NCBI RefSeq assembly: GCF_032854445.1
Contig: NC_088295.1
Span: 74,182,028-74,246,027 of the forward strand
DNA length: 64,000 bases
Reading direction: 5' to 3'
Source of the DNA: Liolophura sinensis
Lineage: Eukaryota; Mollusca; Polyplacophora; Chitonida; Chitonidae
Shown: piece by piece, positions 39,701 through 54,095 of the stretch
How the letters are laid out: every line of letters starts with the position of its first letter
Position numbering within the stretch: the stretch's first letter is position 1
The notes under the pieces: model-generated
Databases searched by the model: none
What the model was told of the DNA's origin: nothing
Seen by the model: only the letters and a program-made list of their open reading frames with translations
Translations under genes and position numbers: made by a program

Positions 39701-42700
39701 CCGACAACTGCCACACACAGCATCTCAAACTTTAAGAAAACAACCCACATATTATTGTTTTCGCTGCTAGACACATATAGTTACCACTGGACAAACCTGA
39801 CTTTACAGGAGAGACAGTCAGAACATGCTTACGCCTGGACAGGAATTTTAAAACAAGCAATCTTAGATGTACACCTCTTAAAAATATTTTTTGGATATAT
39901 TTTGTATTTTTAAAATGTTTCTTTTATTTCATAAACACTTCAGTTTATTTCAAAAATTTCCTCAAAATATCGGCCGAAAATATTTTAGAAAATATTCATG
40001 TCATAAAGAAATCAAGACAAGCAATAAATTTGGCATATTTTATAGATTATTCGAGACTAATAGAGCAATCATTGGTCAGAATTATCTTAGAGATTAAAAT
40101 CATTTCACGTCGAATATCTAGTTACAAGTAAACAAAATTAATTTATCCCACTGCAACACTAAAAATATTATCCTGCACAAAATACACAGTATTCTGTTGG
40201 TCTGTTCAGCTGAACAAACTGGGTATTAAGTCACGCCCATTTCTACCGGTAATAATTACGCTTTTTTTTTAAAGAGTGGATATTGGTCATTATAAAAAGT
40301 CAGATGAATCTACTGATAAAGTCAGCTTATTAACCTTTATATCCCATGTACTGCGTGACAACGACAACTGTGTCTAGAGCTCCCTTTGTTAACGTTTAAA
40401 AACACTGGTAACTTTCATGACATTTGGACCCTTAACAAGATTAATAAAAATAAATTAATTAAAAATGGTATATACTTTTTCATAGTTCGGCATACCTAGT
40501 CACTGATGAACGACCATTGATGAATTTTAAGACATGTAGCAATGCTGCCTGAATGTCATTACACGTTATATAATGTCGGGTTGAGGATTGTTCCACATTT
40601 TAACGAATGTTCTATCTCACATATTTTAACTGTATTCTGTTTAACAGAGGGCAATAAGTTACTAGTAAACAGAGTAAAAAAATGCATACTAATACAAGCA
40701 CTGATACCAACTTGATATTTACAGACGACATGTATAACTGGACTGTTGCACGTAATAATTACCCAAAATACTACTGCATATTCATCATTCGCAATCATGC
40801 CATAGCTAAACTGTGTTTTTATTTATTAGTTTTCTTCATCAATACTAACTTTGTATAAAAGCTTAACTGGAAAAATGTATTGCTTTTGCACTATCAGGCG
40901 CGAAAGAAAATCGAAATTTATGGTAGAAATTCACTAAACTTGTAATATAACAAATATATTATTTTTAAGAGCTAATAGCATTTCCAATAACAATTCTTGA
41001 TAAAAGCGCTGGGAATTATTTAAGTTCAAAAAATCCCAGTAAATTAATGTACACGATTTCAAAAGTTTAAGTAGTAAGAACATATACACTGAAAAGTCTC
41101 AAAATATATATAGCTGGCATAGTTTTATATGTCTAACTACTATCTTATTTATTACGAGCATTAAATTAATCTAACCTGCTATGTGCTATTAGAACAAAAG
41201 TTGTCATCAATACTGTCCTAAGAATACTGGCTGCCTCTTTGGGGGAAAGGGAAAACTAAGCTTGGAGGGGAAGGCCGTGGGGAACATTTTAAGGATTATC
41301 ATTAACTTTAATAATGCACAAAAACAAAATACTCAATCCTAAGGGTGCTTGAAAATTCTCATCTCCTGCCTGAATTCCCAACTGGCTCGACACGTCCGCC
41401 ATTTTACTTCGAGAGTCTCCATCGACGCCATAACTTGTTAGTGACCTGTAAACGAAGAAAACCGGATTAGTTAATTATTAAACATTTCACCACTCGTGTG
41501 GTCAAGTCTCGTTGTGCCATCGATTTATTTACCGGTGTCTTATTAAATCCCTAACGGAGAGGAGCGGAAGGTGGATCAGGCAGAAGGATACGCGGATGCG
41601 ATCGTCTTAGTTGTATCAGAGAGATAGAAGCGTCTTCATTTCTGTGGTTCTGCAATATTAGAGTATGACGTAATTGAAACAGATAGCAGTTTAACCCCTT
41701 TTGTCTTTTAAGTGTCACGAAGATTAATTTATTACCGGTACTTTGTGTGAGACCGACGGAGAGAGTTAGGCCTACCAAAAACTCCAGGCCAGTAGCCCGT
41801 CGCACAACGGGGGAAAATGTACGGGTGGCGCCACCTAGTGAGAATCAGAACGAATAAACGAGTACAGCGTATCGTGCGATGGGTATCCTGTCTTCTTTAT
41901 TGGTCAGGGATCGCGGCGTGACTTTATTAATGCTTATGGCGCCTTTGTTGTACGTATGGGCTACAAAAACCTGTTAAACACTGCCCCAAAAAACAAAACA
42001 TTTAACACACGTTCAAGTAGCGTTGGATGATATGTAGTCAACAGACGCTCCCAAACTCTGACAAATTTTCTTTGAGGTTTACTTCCAACAAAAAGGATAT
42101 CAATTAAAAAGTCCATTGCTATGAATTCGGACAGCAAGAAATTTTTTGAATGAAACTAATTGGGGGGGAGAGGGGAGGCAGACATTTAAAGATATGTATT
42201 TTTCTAGTTTTTAACCTTAACAATGTGACGTCTGTTCCAAACTGTGTAACAGGGCCATGATGAGTTTCACTTTTCTGATCTGAATATTGCTTAACACAGT
42301 TCACTAAATAATAGTCTAAGCGACTAATTCGTGTAATTTATGAGAGCCTGCAGACATCTGGATATAACGCCCATTGAACATTTCAGTGTCCACAAGAAAG
42401 ATTGAGTATTATTTCTTGATTAGATAGCATTGAGTCTAATGACTCATCAATTGAGCAAAATAGCAGAATATACGAGTGTAGAAAGAAAACGCTGCAAGTA
42501 TTACTACAAAACTACTGTGGCAAAAATAAAATATTCGTAGCCTGTGTACGCGTTTTTTTTTCTGAATGGCTTGGACTCAGGATTCGGCAATAAATTTCCA
42601 CAGTGATGCGAAATAAATCTCTGGAAATTGTAGACGAAGAATATACAGCCTTTTAACTATCTCGACGAAAGCCAGGAGAGCGGCGTGGATGATTAAATGT

Positions 42701-45700
42701 CTAGGTCACAGCATCGTCATTCTTCACTGCTGTTGTTTACCCTGGTACTACCCGTTAGCTCGCCGATACGACAGTTTGGTCGTCAGGGTTTGCGCCCCCT
42801 TGTCCACAGAAAGCACATACCATCCCACCGCTTTACCTCTGGTTCTCCACAAACAGCGTTTGCTTTTCTCTTACAGATGTCGGAAACATGCAGAGAGATG
42901 ATAGGTATATGTGCAGACACATGATACCATTTTATGCTTAATTTTCCTTTTTAAAAATTGTATATATTTATTCATATACATGTACATGTATTTAGAGTAA
43001 TTCATGCATGCATGGATTTTAAAGTACGTTCATATAACCTGATTTCTTAGCTGACGAGTAAATACGATATGCAAATAAAATATGCCAATCCCTGTAACAT
43101 TTATATCTGCCAATCTTTTTGATTTGCTTTCGTAACCTCTGATCCTTTGTTTGACCTTTCCCCTCACCTAATTTGGACACGCAACCCGATTAATCGAGAG
43201 CGAGAGCTTTTTTTCGTCTAGATTAGCGCTGTAAAAAGCAATCACTAAAGCTCCTCCTGTAAGGGTATAGACACCCTGCTAATTATTTTCAAATTCATTT
43301 ATCATAGCAGGCTGTATATTTTCATAAGTGACAACTAGGGGCCAAACTAATTGCCCTTTACCAAAATTGCTCTAGTATTCCTACGCTTTTTTCACCACAT
43401 GAATCGGAATGTCCTGGATTTTGTTTTCTGTATATATTAAACGCCATTGGCATACACTGAATTTTCTTAACAGCTAACTATTTAAAATTCCAAAATAGCT
43501 TAATTTTGTTTTCGTAGCTTGAATGAATCATTCCTCGTTTTACCGGCTGCTATGAAAATCAGTGGGATACATCTGCCGACCTCTGACCAGTAGAGAGGAT
43601 CGGGATGTTTGAACAGAATTCCAGGCCTGATCGATAATCTCCTTTATTCTGCGAGAGTTCGACAGAATTCCTTCATATAAGCGGACCTTTTAATCAGGCA
43701 AGCCGCTGGTCCAATTAGGACTGGGCTCGGCTAAGTAAGATCTGGTATAAAATATCTCCGGGCCTGTGATATTAATGTTTGGTCAGTGTTGTGCGTGATA
43801 CCCTTCAGAAATCAATACTTACTACTACCAGTAAACAAACCCTAACCATTGCCAGCTGTAGCATATCCGAGGCGTGTCTGATCGCCCCTGCTACAGATCC
43901 ATCGCGGGAGATTGAAAATATTTATAGAGAATGTCTAACGTAGTGGAGCGGCTAGTTGAGGTTTTATGATCATTCTGAAGCTAACAGAGGAGCTGTAGGC
44001 GAGTCGTAAAAGGCATAATGTCCTAGGTACAAGGGGATTGTCAAATATTACACAAGGTATATCAGGTATGTACGTTTATGGTTCATGATCATTATGTTAT
44101 ATCGCCTGGTGGAATTCTACACCGGCATCATTTTATACAAGCTGTTTTCTTTGTAAATAGACGAAGAAAATGTCAGTAAGATAAGTATACAAATTTTATC
44201 TACCTTTCTGGTAGTTTGGAAAAAGTTTCCGGACACCACTTGCAAAGGTCCAACCTTCATTTCAAGTACCTCCGGCTATCTAGCATCGTCCCGTTTTGAC
44301 CAGTCATGTAATGAATCGTGTTCAGTACCTCGTATAACGTCTCACCCTTAGCACTTACCCCCAGCCATTGTCAACCTATGACATACAACCAGGTTCAAAC
44401 GCCCCACACTTCATTTTATTGCCGACAATACAACATGTCGTTTGCTTTGTGTATCCTAAGTATAAATGGTCAACATATTTGTCCCGCTGCGAGAACATGT
44501 TTTAGAGCACTACGTCCATGGAGGCGGAGCAGAACACGGCACATATATGACCATGTTAATGAAAGTCATGGTACTAAACTAGTGAAATTTAGAAAAGTAT
44601 TCAGATTGGGCCTAATCCAGTATGTAATGTACGAAATTACCTGTGCATGAAAAAAAAACTTTCAGGGAAAACCATCGTAGTTTTAGCAGTAATATTGTGT
44701 TTTCTAGTCGTTTCTAGCTGTAGTAACAGATTCATGATTCACCATGGAACTTCGGAAAAATTTGAATGACTGTGAAATAATTTCAACACAAAAGACCAAA
44801 CTGTCAATTAATATTTTGAAACAATTTATACTGAGTTTTAAAGAATACTTATTTTTATTTTGCCACACATTTTAACCCTTTTCCGTAAATGTTGTATTAC
44901 ATCTTAAATTCTGTATAATATTTCTGTTTTTGTAAGTACAGATAACGCATACTTCGAAGATAAACCGCCTATGAAATGTGTAGGCCGTATTTCTTTTGCT
45001 ACATCTTGACTGACGTCTTTTATTTGTAAGTTTATTACATAATTAATCTTATGTAAAGATGTATAATTTATTATGCGGACAGCTATCTCACGTCCATCTT
45101 CAGATAGTCTTCTGCCCTTTATACATAACCACCCAGTATGTCCATGCGCTTGTGATGTCTACATGCGATGTGATAAAGTTTGCAAAATACATGATTAAGT
45201 AACATTAAAGATATGTAGTAAATTAAATTTAATAAAGCGGGGTAGTGAACTATTTAGCAGGGGTCGCTGACTGAATGTGCAGGAATTACGCTGGAGGGTG
45301 ACTTGTTTTTATTATCACTTAAGCAAGAAGTTAGGCAAGAAATTATCTTTGAATCAATTATACGCACAGTTAACATTTATTTCAATTTTACAAGATTTTT
45401 AAGCGTGAAAGGGAACAAGTTAAGCCTTTAATTAGTTGGGTACAGCCTGGACCAGTTCCCGGTGTGTGCGTAAAATCAAAATCAATAATATTTATTGCCT
45501 AATTTAAAGGGTTAGAATTTGTTGTCTAAAGTAAATATGAACAGATATATCTGGCTCTTGCACTGAATAAGGTTTCTAACTAGAAATGGCCTCGCTGGAC
45601 GTAACATATATAGTTTCTACTTAATCAGTCAACTTTGCCCAGCACAATTAGTGTGAAAATCAACAAATTCGGTTTTGCGGTGACGTCACAGTTACAAAAG

Positions 45701-46261
45701 AAATGGTTATTTGGCCTTTCGACATCAGTTGCTGTCAATCTCTGCTCTGGGTCATTCTATACCCACCTTGCGTAAAATATCAGCAGACAAACTATTTGCT
45801 GTTGCTCGTATTCTCGCGGTCTGCCTTCCATTTGCCTGACTACAGAGCTGGGCTCATACCTTGAAGCAAGTCGTGTCCGGTCTAGCAGACATAAGTAAAG
45901 CATTTCGTGACTGGAAGGATAGATGAGGGGGCACTCATCTACCGCTACACTCTAAAGCCTCGCTATGAAATGTCACGGAAGCTGCATTAATATATCAGCT
46001 ACACACCAGGTATGTTCAACGTGATGGCTGAAGGAAATTGATCTTACCTATTGGTAGTCTACAGGTAACGGTATATCCATATGTATCGATGTCCTAGCGT
46101 ATCATTGATTCGATCAGAAGCCTTATACATCTCTGGTCCACTAGTCCTGACTTGTAGTGCCCACCTTTTCCGACGTTTTTACAAGCTTTGACGAAAACCG
46201 AGTGGATGATGGTATACCCATGCTTCTGTGTAATAGGTAATTGGGTAATGATACATAGTAC

Positions 46262-46345
46262 TGGTTGCCGAGATCAACCCTATAGAAAACCCATGATTAC
46301 TTCTCTACCGTGCTAACCGCTTAACCCCATCTGTCCAAAACGACA
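46262..46345 (-). repeat. Degenerate tRNA-like (SINE head) sequence
   Basis: The minus strand reads GATGGGGTTAAGCGGTTAGC, close to a tRNA box A, then AGAAGTAATCATGGGTT and GGTTGATCTCGGCAACC. No convincing acceptor stem or intact box B is visible. Probably a worn tRNA-derived SINE head. Confidence 0.35.
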
Positions 46346-49300
46346 TAATCATTTGTGCTACTCGCCGCAAATTCCTCTGATGTGCGTATTTGGCCGAATG
46401 GGTGAAAATATGGGAGTTAGAGGAGGCGACCGCCCAGCTTGGCCGCCCATTTACCGTCTTTAGAAGAAGGATGGCTGTGGGGTTATCAACTGACAATGGG
46501 CCTCTTTGTGAGCCGTCATTATTTTGGCCATGAAAATGATGCCTAATGGTCCTACAGCCATTAAGCAGTACATATTTACAAGGGTTAGGAACACCTCTCA
46601 CTGTCGTCTTGTGACAATTGCCCTCAAAATCCTACCCTGCAGGTATATTTATCGGTAGTCATCAAACTTACCGACAAGAGGAATTCATTCCTGATCTTTC
46701 TTCAGATGATATAGATATATGTATCTGGATATACCACGGTCCTGAGTCCTGAGCTTTGCTTCGTTACATTCAGACGGAGGTTGCATTGTGTTAGGCTATG
46801 GGTTCTCACCGTCAGCTATTCTGTATGTCATGTTTTATTTATTGGTCAGATGTAACTTGTAAAGGTGTAGCTGTGCGTGGCGTACTCCCGGGGCCGCTAG
46901 CTTACACGCTTTGTTCTCCCTACAACTCATCAATTATCTCACAAACTATAGTCACGTGGTCGTGTGTGATTAATTCCCATGTCGTTCTCTCATTTAGTCT
47001 TCATGTGAACGAAAACGCATTTGTTTAACCCAAAATAAACCTTTAGTTTGTTCAAATTAACTTTTCGGAAATTGCAGTGGGGTTGAGTGTATGATTAATC
47101 TAAAATGTCTGAAATTTTTAGCGATTCTTTTTCCTTCTGCGCCCCTCCAAACCAATGCCATTTGTTTTGTGCAGGTATATTTATCCACTTAAAAATTTGA
47201 GCCGACGTACTTTTATTAAGGGATGTAACTCTTTTGTAAGAAAACGCTGCTTTTTGGACAGAACTAACAGTCGTAAATACAGGCTATGATCCGGCTGATT
47301 GAGAGGCTCGTACATTAAGTGGCCATATTGCCTGCCCGTGTGCCTTCTGCCGGCTGTATCATTGTCACCAGAGGTAAACGGTTTTTGTTGGGGGACAGGA
47401 TCTGCTGCTAGACCCCCGGGATATAGTATCGCGTCGGGGTTTTGTAGATGTCTCCGTGTCGGACAGATATGACGGATTGCCTGTTCCTGCCGAGACTCGA
47501 CGCTTTCTATACTTTCGGGGTATTTTCTGACTAGGCTCATCCATAACGACACCTGAGGACGCCGTATATCATCAACTGTCGCTTATTCTTTTGAATTCCC
47601 CGTGAACAATCGGCTTTACTGGGCGTGTGGGAGCCCTTGCCCTGCCCGTGTGGACACCACAGGACGCATATGTGTAGCTCGACGCCATTATAGTCAGTCG
47701 ATGACAATTTGCACACCTTTCAGGTAAATGTGGAATGAAACGTGTCTGGCATCCCGCTTGCTTCTGCGACGCTTTTCAGGCTCAGCTTCAAACTAATAGA
47801 AGGCCGGCGTTTTAAATAGGAAAGTCAGTGTGCGAATTAAGTGACAAATAAACCTGGCACTAATCTGAATTGAACAAAGTTAGTGGAATGACACATGAGA
47901 TGAAATTTGTGAACTGGAATAATTAAACGTGTTTATTTTTCTTTCCCTTGGATTTGTTTCAGAAATAGAGGAAAATCATTCTTAATGAACTTACTTTTAT
48001 AAAATAAATTATATGTTACTATTTTATCAGCTGTAGTCAGTATCACAAGTTGTTTATTTCTGATATGAAAGCATGACAAGGCTAGACTAAATTGACAACT
48101 ACACAGATAAGGTTTATTGCAGCATCAAATTCTCTACAGCCAGTCTCCGGTTATGCACATTCAAGGCCTTGAAAATTCCATTATACATACCTTTCCACAT
48201 TTACATGTGTTTGTGCCCTGATTAGTTTTTATTGTGGATGATCTGATTTACTTGAGGTTTTAATTGCCCATTACATGGAATTAGCATACAAAATAGATCG
48301 AACACGATGTTCATTGACTGTATCTGTCATAAAACTCGCATAAAACTAACCCATAGTCAGATTTTATGACCTTCTGTATGGTTTATGGCTACCGAAGCTT
48401 TGTGTAGACGCCTGAGTGGCCTGCTATATCAATGCTGAATCAAGGCATATGTATCACACATATCGTTGTATACACAGGTGGGTAGTAGCTCATGGATCAA
48501 AGCATTCGTTGTAATAGGTAAAGTATCCTTATTTGCATGATTTTCCATGCTCACCATTTAAGCTTATCTGTTTTAGCAAATGGATTCACTGTCCACAGAA
48601 GTTGCTAGTCTGGTAAATACCGTCAGCAATGATTATGTGGTGGGTTTTATTTTCCCCTCATATATGCTGAGACACTTTGCCCAATATTGTTGGTAATAAA
48701 TATATAAAACCCATTACTATACAAATGGGAATCGTGCTAGTTTATGGACAACAATGATGGATACTGCTATATTTGATAGTTTACAGTTTTATTCTCTGTT
48801 TAGAGCAGATTCGTTTCAGTTGATAGTTCACAGGTTTACACTCTGTTTAAAATAGATTCAGAGGTCAGCATCTTTAATTATTGGGGTTTTTTTGTAAAGC
48901 TGATATGACATTTGCTTGAAGGCTTGCTTCAGGAGGCTGTCGAACGAAGCGGTGAGGCGGGGTTTCGTATCTTATATCTTACACTTATACCACCTTTGAT
49001 TTGGTAGATGTGTTTACACACTGTTCACTTGGCCGTGTCGGGTAATGGATAGCTGGTCTGGTACAGAGTGTGCCCTGGTTTGTGGCATACAATAGTAAAC
49101 ATGGCTACCTAAGGCACAGTTAGTAAATCTGACATTTATAGCTATTTGGCAGTCCAAACCCTCGTAAATCTGTCTTTGCTTATCATTCAGCATATACTGG
49201 CCTCAATCCCGGCACGAGCCCACACTTACCTGCAATTTTTGCCACACCTTGAGACGCTATTATTTAAGATCGAGCTGCATAAATGGGTTCAGGTAGAAAG

Positions 49301-51648
49301 GCACATGCATTTTAAAAGTTTACATGCGCGGGTTCTATCCTTGTTTGTAAAACCCGAAATACATATCCCTACCATTTTGTGTTTTCTCTCTCCCACCCTG
49401 CAATAATTGACTATAATAACAACACTGTGAACTATGGCTTAAACTTATGTGTCAAGCCTATACAATTTAGGTAGCTGATTTTACTTTTCGTGTATTAGCA
49501 GGTCTTACATTTGCATATATAACTACGATTTCTGCTTGTGTTATTGTTGTATTTCTAAATATACTTGCAAGACCAGTGCTTGTATATTTCTGAAGATATT
49601 TTTTTCAGTTAGATTGAGTCTCCATTTAAAGTCGTAGTGCCAGCTGTCATCGTGTCAACCCTTAACTTATCGTCTCTGAAACGCCGGTATTTTTTCTCGA
49701 GACGGGGCCATTTAAAGTGTTTTATTCAGCGGTATTCCGACAACAAAACCCTTTACATGATATAGAGGATGGCCCCTTGAGAGCAGCGACGTTGGTGACA
49801 TTGTGGACGGGCTTGTCCGCGCCGCCTTTATCGCATCACACTGTCAAAATTTAATTTTTCTCCTTACCACACTACACAAAAATTCAAATGAAGAAAAGGG
49901 AACGGTGACAAGTCCTGCTGACGATTCCGAGTACTTCGGGCTAACGCGGACTAATCTATACTTTATGAATGCATATTTAGCAGAGGAGCAATTTTTCATA
50001 AATTGGGATTTGTTCTGAACGTCTATCTTACGATTTTACAGCTGGCGTATTATATTTGCACATGAATTTGAAATCTGCCAAACAATGCTATCCATTCGCG
50101 CCTGACTTTCCTCGCCTTTCCTGCTCCTTCTAACCTCTAACCCCTGGTCAACAGCGCTTATAATTTTAACACTTCATGAAATTCGACTGCAGCGCGACTC
50201 GACAGCTGGAATGCCCTCTATAGAGAATCGAGAAGTTAAGTTTGAAATTGAAACCGAACAAGTATAGAAAATTCCCGCCGACGTGAAATGGCGACCACAG
50301 GACCAGAAAGGGGGCTAATTTTGATAGATTAGAGCCCTGTCGTCGAAGACAGTACCGCTCTATCATTTTTATACCTTTTTTTCTTAGAATGGACTAAAAG
50401 TCATGCTGTATGGGAGGGAAAGGGGGAGGGGGTAGGTGGTTGCATACAATAATTATTATACAGAGAAGCTCACAAACAAGCGTCGCGCATAAGGCCATAT
50501 CTTATGAATGTTTAATTCAGTACTTACAGCACACATGGTACTGGAAACTGAATTTATCACTCGTCTTTGTGTACATTCATGCATGTATGTATGTATCTTA
50601 CAGTACAAAGCATAGAGATAACTAGCCTCATTATGCTCATATCATAAGCATGTATACATATAAGTGTGGTTTATGAAGGGACCATCTGTCGGTTCGTTTT
50701 AGGCTTGTGTCAGGGTGACGCGCTTACTCCAGCAGTATATACTGGCCTGTTTATTTCGGTAGGAGCTCGCCCATAACGTCTGGGCGCCGTGTCTATAATG
50801 ACTTGTAATCGTTATTCCAGAATACCCAGACCTCATACGACGATAGGCGTTGAAATTTTGCTACCACATTGTATGTGCTAAAATTACCTAGCCATACGCA
50901 ACACATAAAAATTACCATCACAATCCTATACCGTTTCTGTAAACGGTGCCGTGAACGGACAAAAACCAAGACGATTGCGAACTGAGTTTGTCGGCTGCTT
51001 TGAAGCCTTAGTACGCATTTTTTGGTTAGTTACATTTTTTATACATTTACTGCAAGTTTTTCTTGCACCTGAAAATTATGTCTGATTTTACGTTATTATT
51101 AAGTTTTCGTTCCTATATGAGCGTCTTTCTAGGAAGAGAATATAGAGTAATAAAATCCGGAGACACGAGCTAGTGAAGGCTGGAGTTGAAAGCACAATAA
51201 TTCGATTAGTTTTTTCTCCTGCTGCCCCTTCGATCGTTCGGGATTCCTTTATTTTTTCTCAATACAAATAAGGTCTTAATTTCCTGGGGAATTTTTTTAA
51301 ATCATCCGGTCGTACTATTATGTTTAGAGAGGCGTGCGAGCTATTGACGGGAGAACGGCGATCAGCGGAAGGGACTGATTCGAGAGTTTTTATTGGTTCT
51401 CGCATGCACGAGATTCACCAAGACATCGTTGTATAATAGTCATCGAGGCAAACGAAATGCAGAAAATTTGCAATTCCATGTCGTGCATAGACGGCAATAT
51501 TAATGGCCGGCTACAGTGATCTTTTGACCTAATCAGCTAGGTGTATGAATCACTTCACTGGTAACCGCATCACACAGAGATGGGCCTGCTCCTTCTAAAT
51601 TTATTCTATTACGTCTTGGAATTGTTCATTTAGTATTCTGTAGTTTTC

Positions 51649-51708
51649 AAATAAATAAATAAATAAATCAACAAATACATAAATAAATCAACAAATACAT
51701 AAATAAAA
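51649..51708. repeat. AAAT-rich minisatellite, 20-base unit
   Basis: (AAAT)n passes into two perfect copies of AAATAAATCAACAAATACAT at 51661-51680 and 51681-51700, then a partial third. Confidence 0.9.
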
Positions 51709-52059
51709 TTCAGACTCTTACAAAAGCATTATGCCAATAAGTATTTCTGTGCATATATAAATATTCATCAAATGACGAGATCCAACGGAAATTCCCATTC
51801 ACATGCATAGAATAAACAGTAGAACGTTTTCGAAAATTTTCTAAAAGCATTTCTAACCCCGCTGTGGATGCAGGAAAGCTTGGAACATGTAGCTAATGTA
51901 TTCATATTGCTTTGAACTAAAATAAATATCTTTGGCTTTATAAGCTAGCCTCTACATCATGAACCAACACTCTATCGTATTTCCATTTCTGAATGTTTTT
52001 GTATAGAATATACAGTTTTTAGTACATTTAAACCACAAATTCTGTGTGCTTAAATGTCC

Positions 52060-52127
52060 TGAAATGTCCACATTTAGCACACCTTTTGTCAGCTGAAATG
52101 TCCACCTTTAGCACACCTTTTGCCGCC
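52060..52127. repeat. 34-base tandem doublet
   Basis: TGAAATGTCCACATTTAGCA begins a 34-base unit at 52060, repeated at 52094 with few mismatches (ACACCTTTTGTCAGC / ACACCTTTTGCCGCC). A partial related piece (CTTAAATGTCC) precedes it. Confidence 0.85.
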
Positions 52128-52738
52128 TGTAACAGAAAATACCCTAGGGAAAACCTTTTTAATTTAACCACATTCAAGTGCAAAATTTCTAACCATTGAG
52201 GAGAATGTATAATTTATTTATATATCTTTGTTAGTAAAATAAGTTGTGCAACAAATATTGATCAGTGTACGCGTCATTGAGTGTATGCATAAAAACTCTA
52301 TGATCAATAGAAATATACTGGTAAATAGACCTTAGTAAACCACGCATATCTGGAAATCCATTCAATCTTTGGAGAATAGACTCGACAATACTGAGCATTT
52401 TAAAATATACCATCACTTTCATGTGGTATTAGCAGTGTAAACATAAATGTTAACTCTGGATTTGTTAGACTTAACAGAGTAATATCACATTATCCCGTCT
52501 GTAAACTACAAATTCCCTGGTCCACCGATGTGTTTAACATGCTCAGTTTTAAGCCGCTTGCATGAGACTGTCTAGTGAAATGAATACAACAGCTTCAACC
52601 CTCCTATTCAGCTAATCCAATAATAAAGCTCTGTCCTGCAGCAAAGAGCACCACGACAGCCCATTAGTCAATTTGGCTGGTCAGCACCCGACCAATTTAA
52701 CCGATGGTCATTTTCTTAGCCTCTGCGCGGGTCAGTGG

Positions 52739-52778
52739 CCAGCGAAGACTATGGTTTTGTTACCAATTGTCTTCGCGG
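52739..52778. other. Hairpin with 8-bp perfect stem, 3.5 kb upstream of Hox3
   Basis: GCGAAGAC (52742-52749) pairs with GTCTTCGC (52769-52776). CC/GG extends it past one bulged A, and inside TGGT pairs with ACCA around TTTGTT. It lies in a GC-richer, repeat-free stretch (52.6-53.3 kb) that also carries two TGGTCA motifs. It may mark a cis-regulatory element. Confidence 0.5.
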
Positions 52779-54075
52779 AAGCTTTGTTTTGCCCTTGAAG
52801 TCAAGCTACCATTGTTGCAGGGAATTATCGAGTACAATGGTCAACCCTTGTGGTGTTCCGCCGGGAGCCCACGCCGTCCCTTGCCTGCTTGGGAAGACCT
52901 ATGCCGGACAATGTCTGAGAAACTGACCGGCCAGGCCCCGGGGTCTTTTAGCTACTTTGTCAACTTTCACGTTCTGATATCAACAACATCTGAGAAAAGT
53001 CAGTCCGCTTTGGTAAAAACAAGGTACTAGTATCGGTTAGACCTTTCATTGGGTATCAGACGGACACAGCTTGATCCCTGGATGGCGTTTGTTGTCAACC
53101 CCACCTTTTATGTAGACTATAGCACCCTGGCCGGCGTTAAGCCCGTACGAATTCTCTCCCCTCGAGCGTTTGGTGTACCCCATCCTTCGTCATTGTCCGA
53201 AGTTAACTGCAAAGGACAACAAAGACACACGCACTTAGGCAAGGACCATGGGAGCAATTGAACTGCAGAAAAGAGCATTGGGAATAAAAGCAGGTTGACT
53301 TTGCTAATCCGGAGATTAGATCTAAAGTGATTACGTCAGTGGTTGTATGTGTAGAAAAGGGATTACTCGTTACGGTGGCTTATTTTTGACCCAGACTTTT
53401 ATAAAACTCATCGTCGTTGTCAGAGTGGCCATTGTAGCGTTAGTAGTCCGTTTTTGACCCCATGGATACTGTCCACTCGACTGGCCACTTCAGTATATCT
53501 GGCGTTACCACTACTATGAGATTTTTTAGATAATAAAATTATCCGTGAAATGATATCTTAAGAGATCACCTGGCTACCTGGGGTGAAAAGTATGTGGTGG
53601 TTGAATTCTCAAGTGTGGAAGTAAGACACAACACACAGGAAATTCAATTAAGCCGCAAATATTTTCATTTGTCGAAGTATGTGTATCTGTGACGCGATGG
53701 TGGCATGATTTAGGGACCGGCTGTTGACTGACTTAAGCTAACAACCAGAAAAGCATTGGTCAGTGGCATAAGCTCTTGTCAGAAAACTGTACTTTGATGC
53801 TTGTGTTATTGACGTGGACAGAAGGCAGTTAGCTATATATTGGTGTATCAAGCATTCTCACATTTCAGAAAGTGCAGTTAGCTTATTATAACCACGTCAG
53901 TGCCTAGAAAATGTCCAATACCTCTCTACACAAAATGATGAAATATGTCCGTGATGTTATACTGGTTTGTACTCGTTTAGCTTTGTTCTAGAACTTGATG
54001 AATATCACAGAATAAGTTTTGTGTTCTTGTAAATACATTAAAATCCATCATAGTATCTCGAAAGATTTTGAAATG

Positions 54076-54095
54076 TTTTTTTTTTTTTTTTTTTT
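54076..54095. repeat. T20 homopolymer
   Basis: Twenty T in a row. It could be the reverse of a poly(A) tail of an old retro-insertion, but no element is recognisable on its left side. Confidence 0.9.

Larger units (their letters stand above)
17338..52059. other. Large intergenic region between the miR-993-like gene and Hox3
   Basis: No coding gene recognised in about 35 kb. Longer open frames (26322-26687, 38006-38353, 47181-47552, all minus) have no family resemblance, no paired splice sites and no codon pattern I can defend. Few transposon pieces are present. GC-richer repeat-free patches at about 26.0-26.7, 30.4-31.3, 32.7-33.8, 36.2-37.1 and 47.2-47.8 kb are the best places to look for enhancers. 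Confidence 0.6.

Noticed and set aside
47181-47552. 123-codon minus-strand frame
   Set aside because: No family resemblance and no splice or promoter evidence; a GC-richer patch gives long frames by chance.
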